Shown one piece after another: positions 1 to 5,709 of a stretch of 6,563 nt of DNA. A model generated the notes under the pieces. It did not search any database, was not told where the DNA came from, and saw only the letters and a program-made list of their open reading frames with translations. Source of the DNA: Treponema sp. (lineage in GTDB: Bacteria > Spirochaetota > Spirochaetia > Treponematales > Breznakiellaceae); the NCBI GenBank assembly GCA_031278025.1, contig JAITLF010000173.1:1-6563 (forward strand), given 5' to 3'. Every line of letters starts with the position of its first letter. Position 1 is the stretch's first letter. Both the position numbers and the translations under genes were made by a program.

Positions 1-65
1 GGGATTGAAGCGGTATCCTTTTGCCCGTTTTGGGCTGTCGGGCAAAAGATACAAGCGTAAAGCCC
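1..65. other. Bulged hairpin framed by symmetric GGG/CCC flanks
   Basis: Left arm 13-27 (GTATCCTTTTGCCCG) pairs with right arm 39-52 (CGGGCAAAAGATAC) over 14 base pairs with one bulged C. The loop is 28-38. Outside the stem, GGG at 1-3 can pair with CCC at 63-65, leaving an internal loop made of purine-rich, partly similar sides (around GAAGCG at 7-12 and AAGCGTAAAG at 53-62). No T-run follows on the + strand, so it is not a standard intrinsic terminator for a + strand gene. It may be the 3' end element of an upstream transcript or an interspersed repeat. The left boundary may be cut by the window edge. Confidence 0.55.
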
Positions 66-250
66 GGTCCGGCCGCGTCCTGGCATTGGCGCGGTCGGAT
101 GCGCCCATATTCTTCACTCTTAACTCCTACCTGTTCCCTACTAATAGCTACCTGCACCCCTCTTATTCTCTTTTCCCTCCTAATTTCTAACTAATTAAAC
201 ATATTCCTACATTTTGTAGGAGAAAAGACGGTGAAAAATTCGACTATTCG
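66..250. other. Non-coding stretch, pyrimidine-rich, with small hairpin
   Basis: I see no supportable gene here. From about 110 to 205 the + strand is strongly C/T-rich and looks like a degenerate short repeat, with variants of TAACTCC, CTACCTG (twice) and CTAATTTC. It is followed by a small hairpin at 205-221, TCCTAC pairing with GTAGGA around an ATTTT loop. A 61-codon reading frame at 5-190 runs through the upstream hairpin and this low-complexity tract; it has no ribosome binding site and no recognisable protein features, so I do not call it. Confidence 0.5.
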
Positions 251-284
251 TTGTATTTTTTAAATAAAAAAAGTACGATATAAT
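251..284 (+). promoter_or_regulatory. Probable sigma-70 type promoter for the cooS cluster
   Basis: A perfect TATAAT lies at 279-284 in the only strongly AT-rich part of the window. Just upstream is a T6-AAAT-A7 tract (256-272) that could act as an UP-like or bent-DNA element. There is no good -35 box at the usual distance: TTGTAT at 251-256 gives a 22-bp spacer and TTTAAA at 259-264 gives 14 bp. A start near 291 would give a leader of roughly 110 nt before cooS. The -10 match and its position are seen directly; promoter activity is inferred. Confidence 0.5.
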
Positions 285-290
285 GATTTG

Positions 291-398
291 AATGTTTTAT
301 CGCCGAATATCGGTTAAGGTAAAACCCCGTTTCGTCTGTTTCGGATACGCGGTCTAACAGCCGCGGAAGTATAAATTTATTTGATAGAGAGGTTTAAA
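291..398 (+). promoter_or_regulatory. cooS leader region with two short hairpins and the ribosome binding site
   Basis: The putative leader holds CCGA-ATA-TCGG (303-313), a 5-bp GC stem CGCGG/CCGCG with an 8-nt loop (348-365), and a direct repeat of GTTTCG (329-334 and 338-343). None matches a riboswitch I recognise. The likely ribosome binding site is GAGAGG at 387-392, six bases before the TTG at 399, and this decides the start chosen for cooS. Confidence 0.45.
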
Positions 399-2294
399 TT
401 GAAAACACTCGAACAACTTACCACAATCGAGCAAATGGAGGCTGACACCGCAAAACTCCGGGAACTGGCCTGCGCGGCCTGTGCGGAAACCTGGGAAGAC
501 CGGGTAAAAGCTCAGACTCCCCACTGTAAATTTGGGGAAGACGGGCTCTGTTGCAAGAACTGCTCCATGGGTCCCTGCCGAATCACCACAAAGTCCCCCC
601 GGGGTATCTGCGGCGCCGACGCGCACGCCATCGCCGGCCGGAACTACCTGCGCATGATCGCCGCCGGGACCAGCGCCCACTCGGATCACGCGCGGGAGAT
701 TCTCCACGTGCTGCACCAGACCAGAGCGGACGGGAACTACAAGGTCCGGGACGAGGCAAAGCTCGTCGCCCTGGCAAAGGAGTGGGAGGTGCCCACGGAA
801 GGCCGGGACATCTACGACATCGCCCACGAAGTCGCCGAGGTGGGGCTTACCGAATTCGGCAAGTCCTTTGGAACCCAGCGTTTTATCAAACGGGCAATCC
901 CGGAACGGCAGAAGGTCTGGCACGAGAACAACATTGAACCCCGGGCCATTGACCGGGAAATTGCCACATCTATGCACATGACCAACATGGGTAACACCGC
1001 CGACGCGGAAGCCCTGATACGCCAGGGGCTGCGCACCGCCCTTTCCAACGGCTGGGGCGGGTCCATGCTGGGTACCGAGATTACGGACATACTCTTCGGC
1101 ACGCCGACGGTCAGAAATACCGAGGGAAACCTGGGTGTTCTGGAAAAAGAAATGGTGAACATCGTAGTCCACGGCCACGATCCGGCCTTTTCCGAAATGG
1201 TGGTTACCGCGGCCGATGCAAAAGAACTCCAGGATTACGCCAGGACCAAGGGCGCCAAGGGCATCAACATTGTGGGCCTTTGCTGCACCGCCAACGAGGT
1301 TGCCATGAGGCACGGGGTCCGCATGGCCGGAAATTTCCTTCAGCAGGAAAATGTCATGCTCACCGGCGCCATCGAAATGATGTGTGTGGACGTGCAGTGT
1401 ATCTTCCCGGCCCTTGCCACCCTGAGCGAATGTTTCCACACAAAATTTGTCACCAGTTCTCCCATAGCCCGCATCCCCGGCTCTATCTACATTGAATTCA
1501 AATCGGAAACGGCTTTTGATCAGGCTAAAGACCTCATCAAAATGGCCATCGATAACTACGAAAACCGGGACGCCTCCAAGGTTTTTATCCCCCAGACCAA
1601 GCAGGCCGCCACGGTGGGTTATCCCTGCGAACAGATCATCAAACATCTGGACGGCGTAACCAACAGCCATGTGGACGAACTCGGCTCTTACCGGCCGGCT
1701 GTTGACGCCATAAAAGCCGGCGTCCTCCGGGGAGCGGTCGCCATTGTCGGCTGCAATAACCCCCGCGTCCGGCCGGATTACTCTCACTTTGAGATTATGA
1801 AGGAGCTTCTCAGAAACGACATCCTCATCGTCGCCACAGGCTGTGCGGCCCAGGTTGCCACAAAGGCGGGGCTTCTTGATCGGGAGGCCAAGTACCTCTG
1901 CGGCGCGGGTCTCAGGCGGGTCTGTGAACTGGTGAACATACCGCCCATACTTCACATGGGCGCTTGTATCGACATCAGCCGGATGATGCTCCTCGCTTCC
2001 GGCATTGCCAGGGATTGGGGGGTAGATACCACCCAGATACCGGTTGTCGGCTGCGCCCCGGAATGGATGAGCGAAAAGGCGGTGTCCATCGCCAATTACG
2101 TAGTATCCACAGGCATCGACGTATACCTGGGGATAGAACCCCAGGTTAAGGGCAGTTCCCAGATGATGGAACTTATCACCCAGGGTACCCGGAAGCTCAC
2201 CGGGGCGGGCTACATCATCAACAAGGACCCGCACGAACTGGTCCGGGCCATCATCGACGGCATCGAGGCAAAACGCGCCGCCCTGGGTATATAA
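399..2294 (+). CDS. cooS: Ni-Fe-S carbon monoxide dehydrogenase, catalytic subunit (CooS/AcsA)
   Basis: Anaerobic CO dehydrogenase interconverting CO2 and CO; in this cluster it should supply CO to AcsB. The 631-residue length is normal for the family. With the TTG start, Cys43 and Cys51 match the D-cluster ligands, and Cys52, Cys55, Cys60 and Cys71 the B-cluster ligands (motif GLCCKNCSMGPC). C-cluster residues are all present: the HGHDP motif (His258/His260), GLCC (Cys295), DVQC (Cys334), GCNN (Cys452), TGC (Cys482), MGAC (Cys523) and SEK (Lys560), so the protein should be active. TTG at 399 is preferred because GAGAGG lies six bases upstream. Another TTG at 381 and an ATG at 435 are in frame but lack a comparable site. 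The gene opens the cluster and is followed nine bases later by the 65-bp repeat array. The alternative symbol in acetogens is acsA. Family assignment is very secure; the exact start is less so. Confidence 0.97.
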   Translation: MKTLEQLTTIEQMEADTAKLRELACAACAETWEDRVKAQTPHCKFGEDGLCCKNCSMGPCRITTKSPRGICGADAHAIAGRNYLRMIAAGTSAHSDHAREILHVLHQTRADGNYKVRDEAKLVALAKEWEVPTEGRDIYDIAHEVAEVGLTEFGKSFGTQRFIKRAIPERQKVWHENNIEPRAIDREIATSMHMTNMGNTADAEALIRQGLRTALSNGWGGSMLGTEITDILFGTPTVRNTEGNLGVLEKEMVNIVVHGHDPAFSEMVVTAADAKELQDYARTKGAKGINIVGLCCTANEVAMRHGVRMAGNFLQQENVMLTGAIEMMCVDVQCIFPALATLSECFHTKFVTSSPIARIPGSIYIEFKSETAFDQAKDLIKMAIDNYENRDASKVFIPQTKQAATVGYPCEQIIKHLDGVTNSHVDELGSYRPAVDAIKAGVLRGAVAIVGCNNPRVRPDYSHFEIMKELLRNDILIVATGCAAQVATKAGLLDREAKYLCGAGLRRVCELVNIPPILHMGACIDISRMMLLASGIARDWGVDTTQIPVVGCAPEWMSEKAVSIANYVVSTGIDVYLGIEPQVKGSSQMMELITQGTRKLTGAGYIINKDPHELVRAIIDGIEAKRAALGI

Positions 2295-2303
2295 GAGCGC
2301 CCC

Positions 2304-2563
2304 ATGATAACCTTGGCTCCGTGCGGGCGCATGCCCGCGCAGTACAACCGAACATGGAGCGTAGCTTCATGATAACCTCGGCTCCGTGCGGGCGCATGCC
2401 CGCGCAGTACAACCGAACATGGAGCGTAGCTCCATGATAACCTTGGCTCCGTGCGGGCGCATGCCCGCGCAGTACAACCGAACATGGAGCGTAGCTCCAT
2501 GATAACCTCGGCTCCGTGCGGGCGCATGCCCGCGCAGTACAACCGAACATGGAGCGTAGCTCC
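2304..2563 (+). repeat. Four head-to-tail 65-bp tandem repeats between cooS and cooC
   Basis: Units are 2304-2368, 2369-2433, 2434-2498 and 2499-2563, each beginning ATGATAACC and ending GTAGCTCC (GTAGCTTC in unit 1). They differ only at unit position 11 (T, C, T, C in order) and at position 64 of unit 1 (T at 2367). Units 2 and 4 are identical, so the array looks like a duplicated 130-bp pair. Each unit has two palindromes: GCGGGC-GCAT-GCCCGC (2323-2338 in unit 1) and CATGGAGC-GTA-GCTCCATG spanning the boundary to the next unit. The bases before unit 1 (GAGCGCCCC, 2295-2303) resemble a decayed unit end. The array stops exactly at the cooC ATG. There is no T-run, so it need not terminate transcription. 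Confidence 0.97.
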
Positions 2564-2566
2564 ATG
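2548..2566 (+). promoter_or_regulatory. Hairpin enclosing the cooC Shine-Dalgarno sequence and start codon
   Basis: CATGGAGC (2548-2555) pairs perfectly with GCTCCATG (2559-2566) around a GTA loop. The Shine-Dalgarno GGAG (2551-2554), nine bases before the start, pairs with CTCC, and the cooC ATG is in the right arm. When folded, the RNA would hide both. The same hairpin occurs at 2353-2371, 2418-2436 and 2483-2501. In the first copy a C-to-T change leaves a G-U pair, so the RNA fold is kept. Regulation is inferred from this geometry. Confidence 0.6.
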
Positions 2567-3373
2567 AAGATCGCCATTACGGGAAAAGGCGGGGTCGGCA
2601 AGACCACTCTCGCGGCGGTGCTTGCCCGGCTCTACGCGGCCGGGGAGAAGACGGTCCTCGCGGTAGACGTAGACCCCGACGCGAACCTCGGTTTGGCCCT
2701 GGGTTTCTCCGAAGAGGAGCTTGCGGAGATCACCCCCATCTCGAAGATGAAGGATCTGATCGCCGAGCGTACCTGCGCGGATTCCAGCGGTTTGGGGAAG
2801 TTCTTCAAGATCAACCCCAGGGTGGACGACATTCCGGATCGCTTTGCCAGGGAAAAGAACGGGGTAAAACTTCTGATAATGGGTACTGTAGAAACGGGCG
2901 GCTCGGGCTGTGTGTGCCCGGAGCATGTAATGGTCAAACGGGTTATATCGCACCTGGTCCTGGGAAGGGACGAGGTGGTGATCATGGACATGGAAGCCGG
3001 GCTTGAACACCTGGGCCGGGGAACCGCGGGTATGGTAGACGAATTCATCGTGGTGATAGAGCCGGGCGCGCGGAGCATCCAGACCTACCACAAGGTGAAG
3101 GAGCTTGCCGCGGATCTGGGGGTAAAAAAAGTAAACGTGGTGGCGAACAAGGTGCGGAGTCCCGAAGACGAAGCATTCCTCCGGGAACGAATCCCGGCGG
3201 AGGACTTTTTCGGCGCCATTAGCTATAGCGATGATGTCGCAAGCGCGGATCGGCAGGGGCTGTCCCCGTTCGATACAAGCGCGGCGGCAAAAGACGAAAT
3301 CGGGAGGATCAAGGAAAAAATTGATTCCTCCATAAAATCAAACTTACAACAATCTAAAGGAATGAATCCATGA
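2564..3373 (+). CDS. cooC: CODH/ACS nickel-insertion ATPase CooC (AcsF type)
   Basis: MinD/SIMIBI-class P-loop ATPase that supports nickel insertion into CODH or acetyl-CoA synthase. The 269-residue protein begins MKIAITGKGGVGKTT, with the deviant Walker A at residues 7-15 (signature Lys8 and Lys13). VDVDPDANL (34-42) carries the switch I aspartate Asp39. The CxC motif Cys116-Val-Cys118, the family's metal-binding pair at the dimer interface, follows at GSGCVCPEH. VIMDMEAGLEHLGRGT is the Walker B/switch II region. The start at 2564 is chosen because the typical CooC N-terminus begins there and GGAG sits nine bases upstream. In-frame ATGs at 2516 and 2549 lie inside the repeat array and would add repeat-encoded residues. 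The 3' end overlaps acsB as ATGA. CooC versus AcsF naming cannot be settled by sequence alone, but location between cooS and acsB supports a role for this complex. Confidence 0.95.
   Translation: MKIAITGKGGVGKTTLAAVLARLYAAGEKTVLAVDVDPDANLGLALGFSEEELAEITPISKMKDLIAERTCADSSGLGKFFKINPRVDDIPDRFAREKNGVKLLIMGTVETGGSGCVCPEHVMVKRVISHLVLGRDEVVIMDMEAGLEHLGRGTAGMVDEFIVVIEPGARSIQTYHKVKELAADLGVKKVNVVANKVRSPEDEAFLRERIPAEDFFGAISYSDDVASADRQGLSPFDTSAAAKDEIGRIKEKIDSSIKSNLQQSKGMNP
3357..3373 (+). promoter_or_regulatory. acsB ribosome binding site and ATGA overlap with cooC
   Basis: AAGGA at 3357-3361 lies eight bases before the acsB ATG at 3370, inside the last codons of cooC. The cooC stop TGA (3371-3373) overlaps the acsB ATG, the usual sign of translational coupling. 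This makes acsB the second gene, after cooC, entered through an ATGA junction. Confidence 0.8.
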
Positions 3374-5511
3374 AACTGCTTTTTAACCGAGTGTTCGATG
3401 GCGTCGATGAAATGTACGCTATCGCTGAAAAAACATTAAACGAGACGGTGGCGGAACTTGGCGAATCCGCCCCCATTGCCATGCCAAATACGGCCTACTT
3501 CCTGGCGAATCACCTTGCCTACCTGTCAAAGAAGGTGACGACCCTGGGCGAACTCAAGGGTTGTTTCCCCGAGGTAAAGGCCTGGATGCCCCACGAAAAC
3601 CGGTTGGACTCCGTGTTCAAGTCCGGCTTCGGTACCGTCATGGCCGCCGAAGTGATAGAGGCCTGCAAGTACGCCAAAAGCCCCGCCCCCTACGGCGAAG
3701 GCGACGCCCGCGAGTACTGGGGCCACATGAGCGACGCGGAAGTGCGTGAGCTGGGGGTGCCCCTGGTTACCGGCGACATACCGGGCTTTGTGGTCATCAT
3801 CGGCCCCGCGCCTTCGGACGAGGAAGCGGCGGAACTTATCAAGGGTTACCAGAGCCGCGCGATCTTCGTGTTCTTGATCGGGGGGATCATCGATCAGGCA
3901 AAGCGGATGAACATCAACATGAGTTTTTCCGTGCGCGTGGTGCCCGTGGGTCCGGATATCTGGTCGGTTGCCCACATCATCTCCGTGGTAAACCGCGCCG
4001 CCATGATCTTCGGAAACGTGCAGCCCGGGGACCGCGAAGCCTTCGATCACTACACCTTCCACCGGATCCGGGCCTTTGTAAACGCCTTTGCCCCGGTTGC
4101 CGACATCGTGGTCGGCTGCGGCGGCGGCGCCATCGCCATGGGCTTCCCGGTAATTACCAACGACACGAAGGATATGTGGGCGGTTCCCAAGAGCCTTATA
4201 ATCCAGACCGACACAAAGGACTTTATCGAAACTTCTTTGGAAGCCAGGGACATCAAGATCAAGGTTACAAAGATCGATATTCCCGTGGCCTTCTCCTCGG
4301 CCTTTGAGGGGGAAATTGTGCGCAGGCCCGATACCCAGGTTGATATAGACGCTACCAAGATGGACTGCTTCGAGTGGGTGCGCACCCAGGACCTTGCGGA
4401 GGTGGAAGATCACAAGATCGAGCTTATCGGCCCGGACATCGACACCGTCGAGGCGGGAAGCCGTTTCCCCATGGCGATGATCGTGGAAGTGGCCGGCAAG
4501 AACATGCAGAGCGATTTCGAGCCGGTATTTGAGAGGAGAATCCACCACTTCATCAACTTTATGGAAGGGGTAATGCACACCGGGCAGCGGGACCTTATCC
4601 GGGTACGGGTAAGCAAGAGCGCCTTTGACGCGGGTTTCCGGGCGAAACACTTCGGCGAGGTGCTTTACGCCAAGATGAAGAGCGAATACGAAAAGGTCAT
4701 CGACAAATGCCAGGTAAAGATCATCACCGATCCGGAAAAACTAAAGGAACTTAGAGTCCAGGCCCAGGCCGCTTATGAAAAGCGCGACTCCCGGCTTCAG
4801 TCCCTTACGGACGAGAGCGTGGAGATATTCTACAATTGCATACTTTGTCAGTCTTTCTCGCCTTCCCATGTCTGCGTAGTTACCCCGGAACGGCTGGGCC
4901 TGTGCGGCGCGGTTTCCTGGCTGGACGCCAAAGCCACCAACGAACTCGATCCCAACGGCCCCTGCAAAATCGTAACCAAGGAACGGGTTATAGACGATAA
5001 GCTCGGAATATGGGAAGATGTAAATGAAGCGGTAAACCAGGCTTCCCATGGAGCCCTGCAGCAGGTAACGCTCTACTCCATCATGCAGGACCCCATGACA
5101 AGCTGCGGTTGTTTCGAGTGTATCTGCGGCATCGAGCCTTTTTCCAACGGCGTCGTTATTGTCAACCGGGAACATTCCGGCATGACTCCCCTGGGAATGA
5201 CCTTCTCCGAAATGGCCTCCATGACCGGCGGCGGTGTTCAAACTCCGGGTTTTATGGGCCACGGCAAACAGTTTATATCTTCCAAGAAGTTTATGGCGGC
5301 CGAGGGCGGTCCGGCCCGGATCGTGTGGATGCCCAAGGCGCTCAAGGATTTTGTGGGGAACAAACTCAACAAATCCGCCCATGAACTCTACGGAATTGAC
5401 GACTTTACAGCCATGATCGGCGATGAAACAATTACCGAAGATGCCGAAAACCTGATGAACCACCTGTCGGAAAAAGGCCATCCGGTACTCAGCCTGGAGC
5501 CGCTGATGTAG
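3370..5511 (+). CDS. acsB: Acetyl-CoA synthase subunit of CODH/ACS (AcsB)
   Basis: Condenses CO from CODH, a methyl group from the corrinoid protein and CoA into acetyl-CoA at the Ni-Ni-[4Fe-4S] A-cluster. At 713 residues it is the full bacterial form, including the N-terminal domain (about 1-300) that docks on CODH and is absent from archaeal CdhC. Cubane ligands are Cys490, Cys493, Cys502 and Cys512 (CILCQSFSPSHVC then GLC), with spacing 3-9-10 identical to Moorella thermoacetica AcsB Cys506/509/518/528. Cys493 corresponds to the bridging cysteine. The distal nickel site Cys579-Gly580-Cys581 matches Moorella 595-597 with the same offset of 16. Phe496 matches the Moorella Phe512 near the proximal nickel. 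All key residues are intact, so it should be active. It is translationally coupled to cooC and separated from acsD by a structured 198-bp gap. Confidence 0.98.
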   Translation: MKLLFNRVFDGVDEMYAIAEKTLNETVAELGESAPIAMPNTAYFLANHLAYLSKKVTTLGELKGCFPEVKAWMPHENRLDSVFKSGFGTVMAAEVIEACKYAKSPAPYGEGDAREYWGHMSDAEVRELGVPLVTGDIPGFVVIIGPAPSDEEAAELIKGYQSRAIFVFLIGGIIDQAKRMNINMSFSVRVVPVGPDIWSVAHIISVVNRAAMIFGNVQPGDREAFDHYTFHRIRAFVNAFAPVADIVVGCGGGAIAMGFPVITNDTKDMWAVPKSLIIQTDTKDFIETSLEARDIKIKVTKIDIPVAFSSAFEGEIVRRPDTQVDIDATKMDCFEWVRTQDLAEVEDHKIELIGPDIDTVEAGSRFPMAMIVEVAGKNMQSDFEPVFERRIHHFINFMEGVMHTGQRDLIRVRVSKSAFDAGFRAKHFGEVLYAKMKSEYEKVIDKCQVKIITDPEKLKELRVQAQAAYEKRDSRLQSLTDESVEIFYNCILCQSFSPSHVCVVTPERLGLCGAVSWLDAKATNELDPNGPCKIVTKERVIDDKLGIWEDVNEAVNQASHGALQQVTLYSIMQDPMTSCGCFECICGIEPFSNGVVIVNREHSGMTPLGMTFSEMASMTGGGVQTPGFMGHGKQFISSKKFMAAEGGPARIVWMPKALKDFVGNKLNKSAHELYGIDDFTAMIGDETITEDAENLMNHLSEKGHPVLSLEPLM

Positions 5512-5595
5512 ATTACGGTTAAATCTTCGATTGAACGCAATAAGTTCGAACGCATAAGTTTGAACGCAGAAAACGCTTTACGCGCATTTTCGCAA
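5512..5595. repeat. Short GAACGCA direct repeats in the acsB-acsD gap
   Basis: GAACGCAATAAGTTC (5533-5547) is followed directly by GAACGCATAAGTTT (5548-5561) and a partial GAACGCAG (5562-5569), giving about two and a half copies with a 14-15 base period. The remaining bases up to 5595 show no gene or convincing site. Function is unknown; replication slippage debris or a protein-binding site are both possible. Confidence 0.6.
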
Positions 5596-5680
5596 GAGCC
5601 GGTTTCATCGGGCTAACGTCCATAGACTGAAGTCTGTGGACTAAGATCCGTATAACAATACCGGAACCGGCTTGATTTTT
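5596..5680 (+). terminator. Terminator-shaped nested hairpin between acsB and acsD
   Basis: The outer arms are GAGCCGGTTTC (5596-5606) and GGAACCGGCTT (5663-5673). They pair over 11 positions with two G-U pairs and are followed by GATTTTT (5674-5680). The enclosed 56 bases contain a second strong hairpin (5618-5641). The GC stem followed by five T residues resembles a rho-independent terminator, but the large loop makes fast folding less certain. It could be a partial terminator, an RNA processing or stability element, or an inserted palindromic repeat. Full termination would leave acsD needing its own promoter, and I found no convincing one. Confidence 0.45.
5618..5641. repeat. REP-like palindrome inside the acsB-acsD gap
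   Basis: GTCCATAGAC (5618-5627) pairs with GTCTGTGGAC (5632-5641) around a TGAA tetraloop, ten pairs including one U-G. The compact palindrome within flanking inverted repeats is reminiscent of REP-type intergenic elements. Only one copy is present here, so the mobile-repeat reading is an inference that needs a genome search. Confidence 0.5.
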
Positions 5681-5695
5681 AGTAAATTCAAATTT

Positions 5696-5709
5696 AAGGA
5701 GAGTAGTGT
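5696..5709 (+). promoter_or_regulatory. Strong ribosome binding site for acsD
   Basis: AAGGAGAG at 5696-5703 is close to the ideal anti-16S match, and the core GGAG is eight bases before the ATG at 5710. It gives acsD independent initiation, unlike the overlapping cooC and acsB starts, and fixes the acsD start. Confidence 0.85.

Larger units (their letters stand above)
2304..2567 (+). other. Chain of four overlapping 22-codon ORFs encoded by the repeat units
   Basis: Each unit reads ATG through 22 codons (starting MITLAPCGRM or MITSAPCGRM and ending VAS or VAP) to a TGA that overlaps the next ATG as ATGA. The ORFs are 2304-2372, 2369-2437, 2434-2502 and 2499-2567, and the last TGA overlaps the cooC ATG at 2564. 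Each internal start has GGAG with a nine-base spacer in front. The layout is seen directly. Whether ribosomes translate the peptides is unknown; the peptide resembles no family I know, and its use may be only to couple initiation. Confidence 0.35.

Noticed and set aside
5..190. 61-codon + strand ORF at the window start
   Set aside because: It crosses a hairpin and a low-complexity pyrimidine tract, has no ribosome binding site and ends in repeat-like residues.
354..2234. 626-codon open frame on the minus strand, antisense to cooS
   Set aside because: It is the mirror of a GC-rich codon pattern. Its translation has no recognisable domain, while the + strand frame carries every CODH cluster ligand.
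2304..2563. CRISPR array
   Set aside because: The repeats are directly adjacent with no unique spacers, so it is a plain tandem array.
2516..2563. Earlier ATG starts for cooC at 2516 or 2549
   Set aside because: They would add repeat-encoded residues ahead of the canonical MKIAITGKGG start and have no Shine-Dalgarno sequence in front.
2210..3091. Minus-strand ORFs (also 2251-2607) through the repeat array with a repetitive translation
   Set aside because: The frame stays open only because the 65-bp unit has no minus-strand stops. The rest is antisense to cooC, with no ribosome binding site or family match.
3526..4650. Minus-strand ORFs antisense to acsB (also 4741-5481)
   Set aside because: Shadows of the strongly coding acsB frame; the translations are His/Gly/Val-rich without motifs.
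5651..5656. TATAAC as a -10 box for a separate acsD promoter
   Set aside because: No acceptable -35 element lies 16-18 bp upstream, and it sits inside the loop of the terminator-like structure.
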